From Streptomyces cyaneochromogenes (GTDB lineage Bacteria; Actinomycetota; Actinomycetes; Streptomycetales; Streptomycetaceae), in NCBI RefSeq assembly GCF_003963535.1, contig NZ_CP034539.1:9486001-9550000 (forward strand): DNA of 64,000 nt, in the 5' to 3' direction. The notes beneath the pieces were generated by a model, which did no database searches, was not told the origin of the DNA, and saw only the letters and a list, made by a program, of their open reading frames with translations. Shown piece by piece: positions 8,602-17,129 of the stretch. The translations under genes and the position numbers were made by a program. Every line of letters starts with the position of its first letter. The first letter of the stretch is position 1.

Positions 8602-11355
8602 TCACCTCGGGGTTGTCGGGTCGGCCGCCTCTTCGTCCGGGGGCGTGTCCGCGCCGGCCGGTGTCGGGACGGGCTCCTGGACGGTCTCGGGCAGGGCCTG
8701 TTCGGCCCAGATGACCTTGCCCTGCGGGGTGTACCGGGTGCCCCAGCGGTCGGCCATCTGCGACACCAGGAACAGGCCCCGGCCGCCCTCGTCCGTCGTC
8801 GCGGCGTACCGCAGATGCGGTGAGGTGCTGCTGCTGTCGGCCACCTCGCAGATCAGCGTACGGTCGCGGATCAGCCGAACGTGGATCGGCCCGGCGCCGT
8901 AGCGGATGGCGTTGGTGATGAGCTCGCTCAGGATGAGCTCCATGGTGAAGCCGAACTCTGACAGACCCCACGCTTCGAGCCTCTGGGACACGGCGTCGCG
9001 CATACCCGCGACGGCCGCCGGGTCGGGTGGTACGTCCCAGTCGGCGATCCGGTCCGGCGGCAGTTCCCGCGTGCGGGCGACGAGCAGGGCGACGTCGTCC
9101 TTGGGACGCTCGGGCAGCAGGCTGTCCAGCACGTCCTTGCAGGTCTCCTCGGGCGGCCGGCCGGGGTGGCCCGCCAGCGCGTCGCGCAGCAGTTCCATCC
9201 CGACATCCAGGTCGCGCCTGCGGTCCTCGATGAGGCCGTCGGTGTACAGGACGAGCTGGGTTCCCTCCGCGAGGCACAGCTCGGCGGTCTGGAACGGCAT
9301 GCCGCCCAGGCCCAGGGGCGGACCGGCCGGCACGTCCGGGAAGGTGACGGTTCCGTCCGGCTCGACGAGCGCGGGCGCCAGATGCCCCGCACGCGCCATG
9401 ACGTAGCGGCGCGTCACGGGGTCGTAGATCCCGTACAGGCAGGTGGCGCCCACGACGCCCGCCGCGCTCTCCGCCGTCTCGTTCTGGTCGATGCCTCCGA
9501 CCAGGTCGTCCAGATGGCTCAGCAGTTCGTCGGGTGGCAGGTCGAGGGCGGAGAAGTTGTGCACCGCGGTCCGCAGCCGTCCCATCGTGGCGGCGGCGTG
9601 CAGGCCGTGGCCGACCACATCGCCGACGGCCAGTGCCACCCGGCTTCCCGGCAGCGGAATCACGTCGAACCAGTCTCCGCCCACGCCCGACTGGGCGGGG
9701 AGGTAGCGGTAGGCGACTTCGAGGGCGTTCTGCTCGGGCACGGCCTGTGGCAGCAGGCTGCGCTGGAGGGTGACGGCCAGGGTGTGCTCGCGGGTGTAGC
9801 GGCGGGCGTTGTCGATGCTGATCGCGGCACGGGCCACCAGCTCCTCCGCCAGCGACAGGTCCTCCTCGTCGAAGGGCTCATGCGGTTGCACCCGCCAGAA
9901 GTTGGCCATGCCCAGCACGACGCCACGGGCCTGGATGGGGGCGGTGATGAGGGAATGGATGCCGTAGTCGATGATCGCCGTGGCGCGCGCCGTGTCCTGA
10001 ACACGCCAGCCCATGGCGGCCGGCAGATCGCTCACCAGCTGGGAGCGGCCGCTGCCGTAGCCGCGCGCCTGGGGTGTGGAGGGAAGGTAGTCGAAGAGCC
10101 GGCCCTGTCCGGAGAGCGGATGGTCGTCCCGGATGCCGGCCACGGCCGCGCGGCGCATGTCGGTCGCCGTGGGGGCCGGCTCCTCGCCGTGCAGGACGGC
10201 GTCCGCCAGGTCCACGGTGACGAAGTCCGCGAAGCGGGGAATGGGGACCCGCGCCAGCTCGTCGGCCGTGCGCAGCACGTCCAGGGTGGTACCGATGTGG
10301 AGTCCGGCGTCGTACAGCAGCCTGAGCCGCTCCCGTGCCACCTCCGCCCTGCCGGTCACCGCCTGCAGCTCGGTGGAGTCGCGCAGCGTCACCACCGTTC
10401 CCCTGGGGCCTCCCTTGCGATCCGTGGGCCGCTGGTTGACCGCGAGCAGCCGCTCTCCCGCGAGATGTACCTCGTCGGTGGCCTCGCGCCCGGAGGCGAG
10501 CAGCGACTTCGTCTCGGGATCGAGGCGCGGCAGGTCCGACACGAGCCGTCCCTCGACGTCCGGGGGCAGCTCCAGCAGTCGTCTGGCCTCGTCGTTCGCC
10601 AGCATCAGCCGCCCGTCGGCGGCCACGATCAGCACCCCTTCCCGCACGGAGTGGAGCACCGTGTCGTGGTGCTCGTACATCAGGGTCATCTCGTCCGGGG
10701 CCAGGCTGTGTGTCTGCCGTCGCAGCCGTCTGCCCACCAGAGCCGTCACACCGGTGGACAGCGCGAGCGCTCCGGCCCCGGCGCCCAGGATGATCGGTAG
10801 TTGCCGGGCCAGCTGACTCTCGACGTTCTTGACCTTCATCCCGGCCGAGACGAGGGCCACCACCTCTCCGTCGGCGTTCTTGATCGGGACCGTGGACTGC
10901 ACCTCGCGTCCGAGCGGGCCGTTGACGCTCTCCGTGTAGACCTTCCCCGCCAGCGACGGCCCGATCTCGCCCACGAACCGCTTGCCGATGCGGTCCGGCA
11001 AGGGGTGCGTGTACCGGATGCCCTCGGTGTCCATGACCACGATGAAGTCGACCCCGGCGGCCCGGCGTGCCGCCTCGGTGAGCGGCTGGAGAATCTTGCT
11101 CGGATCCGGGGTCTGCAATGCCGCCAGGACGCCTGGTGAGTGCGCGAAGGTCTGTGCCACGGCCGTGGAGCGGCGCCTGGCCTCGGCGCTGGTGTCCCGC
11201 TCCGACTGCAGGATGAGTGCGAAGACGCCGCAGGTCACGAGCAGCACAACCAGAGCCACCTGGAACACCAACACCTGCCCGGCTACGCTCCGCGTGCCCT
11301 TGCCGATCAGGCGTTTGACCGATAGGCGTCGAAAACGGGCGAAACGGTTCGCCAT
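8602..11355 (-). CDS. Membrane sensor phosphatase: CitA/DcuS-like Cache-PAS front end on a GAF-SpoIIE-HATPase body
   Basis: A 917-residue protein. Two membrane helices (~residues 27-50 and ~205-225) flank an extracytoplasmic Cache-type domain; IRYTHPLPDRIGK and VQSTVPIKNADGEVVALV inside it match the ligand domain of CitA/DcuS C4-dicarboxylate/citrate sensor kinases. Next come a CitA-type PAS domain (SVREGVLIVAADGRLMLAN), a GAF domain (~350-510), a PP2C domain (VGGDWFDV ~558, VGDVVGHG, YTDGL, DDVALLV) and a HATPase_c_2 domain. The ATG at 11355 is chosen because AAAAAGGG precedes it and the open frame above it is arginine-rich and implausible. It is convergent with the RbsABC-type operon and shares its C-terminal half with the protein at 1717. 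Confidence 0.88.
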   Translation of the reverse strand: MANRFARFRRLSVKRLIGKGTRSVAGQVLVFQVALVVLLVTCGVFALILQSERDTSAEARRRSTAVAQTFAHSPGVLAALQTPDPSKILQPLTEAARRAAGVDFIVVMDTEGIRYTHPLPDRIGKRFVGEIGPSLAGKVYTESVNGPLGREVQSTVPIKNADGEVVALVSAGMKVKNVESQLARQLPIILGAGAGALALSTGVTALVGRRLRRQTHSLAPDEMTLMYEHHDTVLHSVREGVLIVAADGRLMLANDEARRLLELPPDVEGRLVSDLPRLDPETKSLLASGREATDEVHLAGERLLAVNQRPTDRKGGPRGTVVTLRDSTELQAVTGRAEVARERLRLLYDAGLHIGTTLDVLRTADELARVPIPRFADFVTVDLADAVLHGEEPAPTATDMRRAAVAGIRDDHPLSGQGRLFDYLPSTPQARGYGSGRSQLVSDLPAAMGWRVQDTARATAIIDYGIHSLITAPIQARGVVLGMANFWRVQPHEPFDEEDLSLAEELVARAAISIDNARRYTREHTLAVTLQRSLLPQAVPEQNALEVAYRYLPAQSGVGGDWFDVIPLPGSRVALAVGDVVGHGLHAAATMGRLRTAVHNFSALDLPPDELLSHLDDLVGGIDQNETAESAAGVVGATCLYGIYDPVTRRYVMARAGHLAPALVEPDGTVTFPDVPAGPPLGLGGMPFQTAELCLAEGTQLVLYTDGLIEDRRRDLDVGMELLRDALAGHPGRPPEETCKDVLDSLLPERPKDDVALLVARTRELPPDRIADWDVPPDPAAVAGMRDAVSQRLEAWGLSEFGFTMELILSELITNAIRYGAGPIHVRLIRDRTLICEVADSSSTSPHLRYAATTDEGGRGLFLVSQMADRWGTRYTPQGKVIWAEQALPETVQEPVPTPAGADTPPDEEAADPTTPR

Positions 11356-11538
11356 GCGACCCTTTTTAGCATCGGTGATCCCAGGTGGCCAGGGCCCGCG
11401 CGATCCGTGCCCGGTCGACCTCGGACGCCCGTGCCGCCGTGCGCCGCGCGGCTTCGGCCCCTCCGGGCGTGACCGTCCGCCGCACATTCCCGCGTGCGGC
11501 GCGTGATCCTTCCGTGCTCGATGCCCGTTTAGGCCGAT

Positions 11539-12669
11539 ATGATGCATTTTGTGATCATGTCTGCACGGCTGTGGCGCCGTCGCCCCGCCTACAGCGGCCG
11601 ATGGGAAGCTGCCCGGCTGTCACCCGTGGTCCTGACCGTCCTCATCGCCGCTCTGGCGTTCTCCACACCCAGGGAGATCGCCTTCAGCCGCCTGCTGCCC
11701 GCCGCACCCGCACTCGCCGCCGCGATGTGGCCCGTGATTCCGACGATCGCGTTGGGCGCGTTCTGCCTGCTGCTCATGATCGTCCTCAGCTTCTTCCACA
11801 CCGACCTGGGCACGCAGTACACATCGGCCGCGATCATCGCGGTCACCTTGGCGGCCGCGTACGGAAGTCACGTCCGGCTCCAGCGGGAGGAGATCCTCTT
11901 CCAGGTCCGCCTCGTCGCCGACGCGGCCCAGAAGGTGCTGCTGCGCCCGCTGCCGCGCCGCATCGGGGACATCGAGATCGAGTCGCTGTATCTGGCGGCC
12001 CAGGAACAGGCCCGGATCGGCGGCGACTTCTATGAGGCGATCGGTACCCCGCACGGCGTCCGGCTGCTCATAGGCGACGTACGGGGCAAAGGTCTGTCCG
12101 CGGTGGGGGCGGCCTCGGCGGTGATCAGTTGCTTCAGGGAGGCCGCGTACGACGAACCAGACCTGCAGGGCATCGTCCACCGCCTGGAGACCACCGTCAC
12201 GCGCCACAGCGCCGCGTTTCCCGCCCATGACCAGCCCGAGCACTTTGCCACCGCCCTCCTCGCCGAGATCCCGCACGGCGGCGGCCGGATACGAATTCTC
12301 AACTGCGGGCATCCCCCGCCGCTGATCGCGCACTGCGGGAAGGTCCAGGTCCTTGAGCCCGCCCTCCCCTCCCCACCCCTCAACCTCGCAGCGCTCATCG
12401 GTGACCGCTACTGGGTCGACACCGTCGCCTTCGACCCGGGCGACCAGTTGCTGCTCTACACGGACGGCGTATCCGAGGCCCGGGACCACGCCGGCGAGTT
12501 CTTCCCGCTGCCGGACTGGATGCGCAGCCAGCACCTGGAGCAGCCCCACGAGCTGCTCGACCAACTGCACCGGGATCTGCTCCAGCACAGCGGCGGAAGG
12601 CTCGACGACGACATCGCGGCGCTCGCGGTGAGGTGTTCTGGCGTGGAGGATCGGGACTCTTCGGCGTAG
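11539..12669 (+). CDS. Membrane-bound PP2C-family (SpoIIE-type) phosphatase
   Basis: A 376-residue protein. Three hydrophobic segments between ~residues 28 and 110 anchor it. The cytoplasmic part, ~residues 130-368, is a stand-alone SpoIIE/PP2C domain with IGGDFYEAI, IGDVRGKGL, NCGHPPPLI, YTDGVSEARD and DDDIAALAV, so the metal-binding aspartates are present. It has no GAF or ATPase domain, unlike its neighbours. The first ATG pair (11539/11542) has no clear ribosome site and the ATG at 11557 is an alternative. It is divergent from the Cache-PAS phosphatase with about 180 bases between them, so the two may share control. Confidence 0.85.
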   Translation: MMHFVIMSARLWRRRPAYSGRWEAARLSPVVLTVLIAALAFSTPREIAFSRLLPAAPALAAAMWPVIPTIALGAFCLLLMIVLSFFHTDLGTQYTSAAIIAVTLAAAYGSHVRLQREEILFQVRLVADAAQKVLLRPLPRRIGDIEIESLYLAAQEQARIGGDFYEAIGTPHGVRLLIGDVRGKGLSAVGAASAVISCFREAAYDEPDLQGIVHRLETTVTRHSAAFPAHDQPEHFATALLAEIPHGGGRIRILNCGHPPPLIAHCGKVQVLEPALPSPPLNLAALIGDRYWVDTVAFDPGDQLLLYTDGVSEARDHAGEFFPLPDWMRSQHLEQPHELLDQLHRDLLQHSGGRLDDDIAALAVRCSGVEDRDSSA

Positions 12670-13029
12670 GGGGCGCATGGCGACGAAGCACCACCCGCTG
12701 GAACGCCCTCCCTCGGGATTCGCCGGCACTGGCGCGCGCAGGGCGGAGGGTGGACGGAGGCCGAGATGAACCCCCTGGAAGTCGCGGTGGCCTGCTCGCG
12801 GAGCGCATCAAGCAGATCACCGGCGGCCACGACTTCGCCACCCGCTTGATCACCGAAGCTCTCTCCCAGTCCGCCCGGGACGGACGTGCGGCGTCTTCGC
12901 GCGAGCGCGGGACTGCGACCGGGGTGGCCGGGCTTCCTCTCGTCATCGTGCCCCACGGGGTCAGCCGCAGCGCTCCGCCAAAGGGATAGAGCGGGACATC
13001 CTGAGGCCAGGCTCATCGTTGGGCTGGAC
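12670..13029. other. Intergenic stretch without a confident gene
   Basis: About 360 bases. A plus-strand frame through ~12790-12900 has coding-like third-base composition (reading LLAERIKQITGGHDFATRL) but lacks a start with a ribosome site and matches no family I know. It may be a gene remnant. Nothing else stands out. Confidence 0.3.
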
Positions 13030-13272
13030 ATGAAGATCATCACTGCCGGCGCGTTCGCCGGAGCAGCTCTCCTCATGGCCACCACCCCCGCCTCGGCGGA
13101 CGACGGGCCCATCGACTTCGGCATCTTCCAGGGTGTCAACGACAGCAAGGGCTCAGGTTCGACGGACTCGAGTCCGACCTGGGGGCAGGCGGACAGCGGA
13201 ACGAGCGCAACCGTCCCGCAGTCGGCCCTGGGGATGCTGGTGGACAGTCTGTCGTTGCCCGGCCAACAGTGA
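13030..13272 (+). CDS. Small secreted protein of unknown function
   Basis: An 80-residue protein. Residues 1-23 are a classic signal peptide (MKIITAGAFAGAALLMATTP, then ASA before the cleavage site). The mature ~57 residues are acidic and rich in Gly, Ser and Asp, with no cysteine. The start is the ATG at 13030; the open frame upstream of it has no signal-peptide logic. I recognise no family. It is convergent with the membrane spermidine-synthase-like gene. Confidence 0.55.
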   Translation: MKIITAGAFAGAALLMATTPASADDGPIDFGIFQGVNDSKGSGSTDSSPTWGQADSGTSATVPQSALGMLVDSLSLPGQQ

Positions 13273-13280
13273 CCGGAGGC

Positions 13281-13310
13281 CGGGGCGTCCAGAGTCACCG
13301 GAGCGCCCCG
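13281..13310. terminator. Possible bidirectional terminator hairpin
   Basis: The arms CGGGGCG (13281-13287) and CGCCCCG (13304-13310) pair perfectly across a 16-base loop. They sit in the 51-base gap between two convergent genes, where a terminator is expected. Confidence 0.4.
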
Positions 13311-13323
13311 AATCAACCGATGG

Positions 13324-15369
13324 CTATGTCTTGACGGTGACCGTCTCGTCCGGCATCCGTGTTGTCTGTCGGCCCGGTCCGCGCCCGGTGAAGCGCATGG
13401 CGATGCATGCCGCCAGGTACAGCAGGGCGACGACCAGCAGCAGCGTCTGATAGCCCGTCATCAGGGCCAGATACTCGAGCGCGCCCCCGGTCAGCGCGCC
13501 CAGCAGGTTCGCACCGAACGCGGCTGTCGGGTCGGGGGCCAGTGCGAGGCGGTCGGAAAAGATGAGGTTGGCACAGAAGATGGGTGCGAAGGCCAGGGCG
13601 ATCGCGGCGGCGAGCCGGCCGGCGAAGGGCAGCGAGAGCACGGCCTGCGCCGGGACGAGCCAGGCCACCGCGAGGGAGCCGAAGAGCATGAGCTGAAGCA
13701 CCAGCTGGTTGACCCGCCGCAACCTGCGTCGGACCTCGACCGCGGCAAGGACGGAAACCAGAACACCGAAGAAGACGAGGGCGTTGACCAGCCAGGTCGT
13801 ACCGAAATAGAGCGCGAAGCCGATCACGTTCTTCGTCTCCAGCAGCATGAAGGCCGCGCCCAGCAGGAACATGTCGGCATAGCGGAACGTGCTGCGGATG
13901 CGAACCCCGGTCAGACGCACCGACAGCAGCGTCACCAGCAGGATCGCGCCCAGGGCGCCCAGGTACAGTGTGGGGATGTTCCGGTGCAGCAGATACGGGA
14001 AGGGGTGGTCGTCGGTCGCGGCAGCCGGGACCGGGCCGCTGGGCTGCCAGATCTGCTTGCAGGACTGGTCGGCGGGGGTCATTCCGGCCACCAGCACGGC
14101 GGCGTTCCGTTTGAACGTCGTCATGCAGGGGGCGTGGCCGTAGAGGTCGTCGAGGTCTCCGGCGAACCGGTCGACCAACCAGCTCTTGCGGTAGTAGTTG
14201 TACATGGCGAACGCGCCGTTCGGCGCCAGGTGATCGCGCGCTGCCTCGAACGCCTGCCGGGTGAAGAGGTAGCTCTCCAGCCGCAGATTGCTCGCGCCTG
14301 ACACCAGCGTCAGGGAGTCCGGGAGCGCCAGGACGATGAGGTCGTACTTGGCGTTCGTGCGCTCCAGGAATGCCCGTCCGTCGTTGATGTAGACGTGCAC
14401 CCTGGGGTCGTCGTACGGCCTGGCGGGGTGCAGCTCCGCGCCGATCTCCTGCAGGCGGGGGTCGATTTCGACCGCGTCCACGCGCTGCGCTCCGTGCGCC
14501 AGTGCGACGGCGACGTCATTGCCGTTGCCGGCTCCGATGATCAGCACGCGCTTGTGGGGGTTGCGGGGCGTCTGCTCGTACGCCTGCCGATAGGGCGAGT
14601 TCTCCTGCATGAGCACGGGGAGAGGTGCGGTGCTCTGGTGCGGGACGCCGTTGGCGGAGATGTAGTAGGTCCGTGTCGTGGTCGGCGAGGACTTGAGCTC
14701 GATCTTGTAATAGGGCGACCAGGAGATGCCGGCGGTCGTCGTCTCCAGGAACAGCGCGGCGACCATCGCCGTGAGGGGGATGCCGTACAGCAGGGTGTTG
14801 CGGCGTCCGCCGAGGACCAGCAGGGCTACGGCGGCGAGTACGCCCCACACGACCGAGGGGGCGCGGAGCCAGGACAGTACGGCGAAGGCGACCGAGCCGG
14901 TGATGCTGCCGAGCAGGTCGTAGCGGTAGGCATCGAGCGAGGGGAGCTGGCGGAAGAGGTCGGCGGTGATCTTGCCGATCCCGGCCATGATCACCGCGGT
15001 CAGCAGGAAGATGGCCGGCAGCGTCACCCATTGGGGCAGGCCGGTGGTTTTCACGGCGGTGAAGTAGATGACCTCGCTGCTGCTCTGGCGTACCTGCACC
15101 GGGTACGCGCGGACGAAGATGACGAGAAGCGCGAGGGGGATCGGTGTCCATCGTTTGAGCCACTGCCCGCGCGCGGCGGGGATCAGGAACCCGATGCCGA
15201 TGCCGAGGAACGATCCGAGCAGGATGAAGTTCGAAAAGTAGCTGAGGTGGACGACGTTGGCGCCCGCCCATCTGATCAGCGCCAGCTCCACGAAGAGCAT
15301 GGTGGTGCTGGCCAGCACGAGCCTCCAGCGCACCGAGCCTGCCGTTTGACCGGTTTTGTTCAGATTCAC
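13324..15369 (-). CDS. Membrane-embedded spermidine-synthase-like protein
   Basis: A 681-residue protein. An N-terminal membrane domain of about 6-7 helices (residues ~18-215) is followed by a soluble Rossmann methyltransferase-like domain of the spermidine synthase family (~220-430) and a second membrane domain (~455-665). The soluble part has the nucleotide-binding GAGNGNDVAVAL, the acidic VDAVEIDPRL and the NDGRAFLE and LPDSLTLVSG strands. The family includes aminopropyltransferases, but membrane-fused members have no settled substrate. The ATG at 15369 is divergent from the GH64 gene. I would not call it a true spermidine synthase without testing the polyamine-binding residues. Confidence 0.8.
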   Translation of the reverse strand: MNLNKTGQTAGSVRWRLVLASTTMLFVELALIRWAGANVVHLSYFSNFILLGSFLGIGIGFLIPAARGQWLKRWTPIPLALLVIFVRAYPVQVRQSSSEVIYFTAVKTTGLPQWVTLPAIFLLTAVIMAGIGKITADLFRQLPSLDAYRYDLLGSITGSVAFAVLSWLRAPSVVWGVLAAVALLVLGGRRNTLLYGIPLTAMVAALFLETTTAGISWSPYYKIELKSSPTTTRTYYISANGVPHQSTAPLPVLMQENSPYRQAYEQTPRNPHKRVLIIGAGNGNDVAVALAHGAQRVDAVEIDPRLQEIGAELHPARPYDDPRVHVYINDGRAFLERTNAKYDLIVLALPDSLTLVSGASNLRLESYLFTRQAFEAARDHLAPNGAFAMYNYYRKSWLVDRFAGDLDDLYGHAPCMTTFKRNAAVLVAGMTPADQSCKQIWQPSGPVPAAATDDHPFPYLLHRNIPTLYLGALGAILLVTLLSVRLTGVRIRSTFRYADMFLLGAAFMLLETKNVIGFALYFGTTWLVNALVFFGVLVSVLAAVEVRRRLRRVNQLVLQLMLFGSLAVAWLVPAQAVLSLPFAGRLAAAIALAFAPIFCANLIFSDRLALAPDPTAAFGANLLGALTGGALEYLALMTGYQTLLLVVALLYLAACIAMRFTGRGPGRQTTRMPDETVTVKT

Positions 15370-15483
15370 GTTGGTTTACGGTGCCAGTTTCGGGTCGATG
15401 AGTCGAGGTGCCTTGCCGGTGTGCGCCGAGGATTGGTCGGGTGTGGTTGCTCGCCGGTGGTCCGGTGGGGGCGGCGTGGGCTT

Positions 15484-15497
15484 TGAGGGCGCTCTCG
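15484..15497. promoter_or_regulatory. Imperfect second copy of the GH64 operator
   Basis: TGAGGGCGCTCTCG matches the perfect palindrome at 15666-15681 in 12 of 14 core positions, with the same GCGC centre. It lies 182 bases upstream of that copy. An auxiliary site for DNA looping is possible; chance similarity is not excluded. Confidence 0.35.
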
Positions 15498-15665
15498 GAT
15501 CGGGGGTGCCCCTATGTCTTTGGTCAAGGGAAACGAGGGTGCGTCGGAGCGGGGGGGGCGAGCGGCATGGCGGGGTGGCCGATCTGCTGTGGGATGACTT
15601 CGTGTTCGACCCGGCAACTCGACTTTCCTTCCGACTCATTGACAGGTCCGTACCAAAGCGCAACT

Positions 15666-15681
15666 CTGAGAGCGCTCTCAG
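15666..15681. promoter_or_regulatory. Perfect 16-bp palindromic operator, LacI/CebR type
   Basis: CTGAGAGCGCTCTCAG is a perfect palindrome ending 38 bases before the GH64 start codon. The core TGAGAGCGCTCTCA differs from the Streptomyces CebR cellobiose-repressor box (TGGGAGCGCTCCCA, established knowledge) by one symmetric base pair in each arm. A LacI-family repressor induced by glucan oligosaccharides is the likely binder. Confidence 0.75.
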
Positions 15682-15719
15682 GACTTCCTGGATCAGCCGT
15701 TGTCGAACGGAGACAGAGC

Positions 15720-16925
15720 ATGTTACGGACACTCAGACGCCGGGCCGCAGCTGTGGGGTTGTCCCTCGCCACGGCCCTCGCCGGGTCACTGCTTGCGACC
15801 GGAGCGGGTGCACCGGCCCACGCCGCCGTCCCGGCGACGATCCCCTTGCAGATCACCAACAACTCGGCCCGCGGCGAGCAGGTGTACATCTACAACCTGG
15901 GCACGGAGCTGTCGACCGGACGGCAGGGCTGGGCCGACGCCAACGGCACGTTCCACCCCTGGCCGGCGGGCGGGAACCCGCCGACTCCCGCGCCGGACGC
16001 CGCGATACCGGGCCCGGCGGCGGGGCGGTCGGCGACCATCCGGATGCCGAAGCTGTCCGGCCGCGTGTACTTCTCCTACGGCCAGAAACTGGTGTTCAAG
16101 CTCACCACTGGAGGCCTGGTTCAGCCCGCCGTGCAGAACCCGACCGACCCGAACCGGAACATCCTGTTCAACTGGTCGGAGTACACATTGAACGACTCGG
16201 GCCTGTGGATCAACAGCACACAGGTCGACATGTTCTCCGCGCCGTACGCGGTTGGAGTGCAGCGAGCGGACGGCAGCACGGCAAGCACCGGTCGGCTCAA
16301 GGCCGGCGGATACAACGGCTTCTTCAACGCCCTGAGGGGGCAACCCGGAGGCTGGGCGAACCTGATTCAGACCCGTCCCGACGGCACCGTGCTGCGCGCC
16401 CTGTCGCCGCTGTACGGACTGGAGACCGGCGCACTGCCGGCTTCGGTCCTGGACGACTACATCAACCGTGTCTGGCAGAAGTACGCCACTTCGACACTGA
16501 CGGTCACGCCGTTCGCCGATCAGCCCAACACCAAGTACTACGGCCGGGTCTCCGGCGGCGTCATGAGCTTCACCAACAGCGCCGGCGCCGTCGTCACCAG
16601 CTTCGAGAAGCCGGACGCCAGTTCCGTCTTCGGCTGCCACAGGAGGCTCGACGCGCCGAACGACCTCGTCCGCGGCCCGATTTCGCGCACGCTGTGCGCA
16701 GGGTTCAACCGCTCCACGCTCCTGGTCAACCCCAACCAACCCGACTCCAGTGCCGCCGCCTTCTACCAGGACGCCGTCACCAACCACTACGCCCGCAAGA
16801 TCCACGCGCAGATGGCCGACGGCAAGGCGTACGCGTTCGCCTTCGACGACGTGGGCCACCACGAGTCGCTCGTCCACGACGGCAGCCCGCGCCAGGCCTA
16901 CCTCACACTCGACCCCTTCAACTGA
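15720..16925 (+). CDS. Secreted glycoside hydrolase family 64 endo-beta-1,3-glucanase
   Basis: A 401-residue secreted enzyme. Residues 1-35 form a signal peptide (RRR at residues 6-8, hydrophobic core, cleavage near AHA). The mature part opens with IPLQITNNS.RGEQVYIYNLG, the typical GH64 start, which resembles thaumatin folds, and continues with RVYFSYGQKLVFKL, the NILFNWSEYTLNDSGLWINST block that carries the acidic catalytic pair region, and FGCHRRLDAPND. GH64 enzymes release laminari-oligosaccharides from beta-1,3-glucan such as fungal walls. The ATG follows GGAGA and is preferred over the upstream in-frame start, which lacks a signal peptide. The operator palindrome just upstream suggests repression until a glucan sugar is present. 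Confidence 0.9.
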   Translation: MLRTLRRRAAAVGLSLATALAGSLLATGAGAPAHAAVPATIPLQITNNSARGEQVYIYNLGTELSTGRQGWADANGTFHPWPAGGNPPTPAPDAAIPGPAAGRSATIRMPKLSGRVYFSYGQKLVFKLTTGGLVQPAVQNPTDPNRNILFNWSEYTLNDSGLWINSTQVDMFSAPYAVGVQRADGSTASTGRLKAGGYNGFFNALRGQPGGWANLIQTRPDGTVLRALSPLYGLETGALPASVLDDYINRVWQKYATSTLTVTPFADQPNTKYYGRVSGGVMSFTNSAGAVVTSFEKPDASSVFGCHRRLDAPNDLVRGPISRTLCAGFNRSTLLVNPNQPDSSAAAFYQDAVTNHYARKIHAQMADGKAYAFAFDDVGHHESLVHDGSPRQAYLTLDPFN

Positions 16926-17129
16926 GTGCCTGTCACCGACGGGCGCTGTGCTACGGGGGCGGGCGGAGTAGGTCCGGTGTCCCCGAGCCCTGACTGTGTC
17001 GGCCCTGCCGAAGGTCACCGGAACCGAGCTGATCACGGTGCTGGTGGCCTTCGGTTCTTGTGCCGCGACCTCCGCGTTCGGTGTGGTCTGCGGCAGCCCC
17101 ACGGGCACGTACCCGTATCCGTACCCGCG

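Larger units (their letters stand above)
15370..15719. other. Divergent intergenic region holding palindromic operators
   Basis: About 350 bases between the membrane protein and the GH64 glucanase. It contains one perfect and one imperfect LacI-type palindrome (listed separately). I see no gene here: the open frame from 15408 that joins the glucanase lacks a signal-peptide start and runs through the operators. Confidence 0.5.

Noticed and set aside
12633..12989. Plus-strand frame with a coding-like middle after the membrane phosphatase
   Set aside because: It starts inside the phosphatase gene, has no own ribosome site and matches no family; at most a remnant.
13324..15369. Calling the membrane protein a true spermidine synthase
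   Set aside because: The fold is that of the family, but it is embedded between membrane domains and polyamine-site residues cannot be verified here.
15408..15719. Longer start for the GH64 gene
   Set aside because: It would bury the signal peptide 104 residues inside the protein and cover both operator palindromes.
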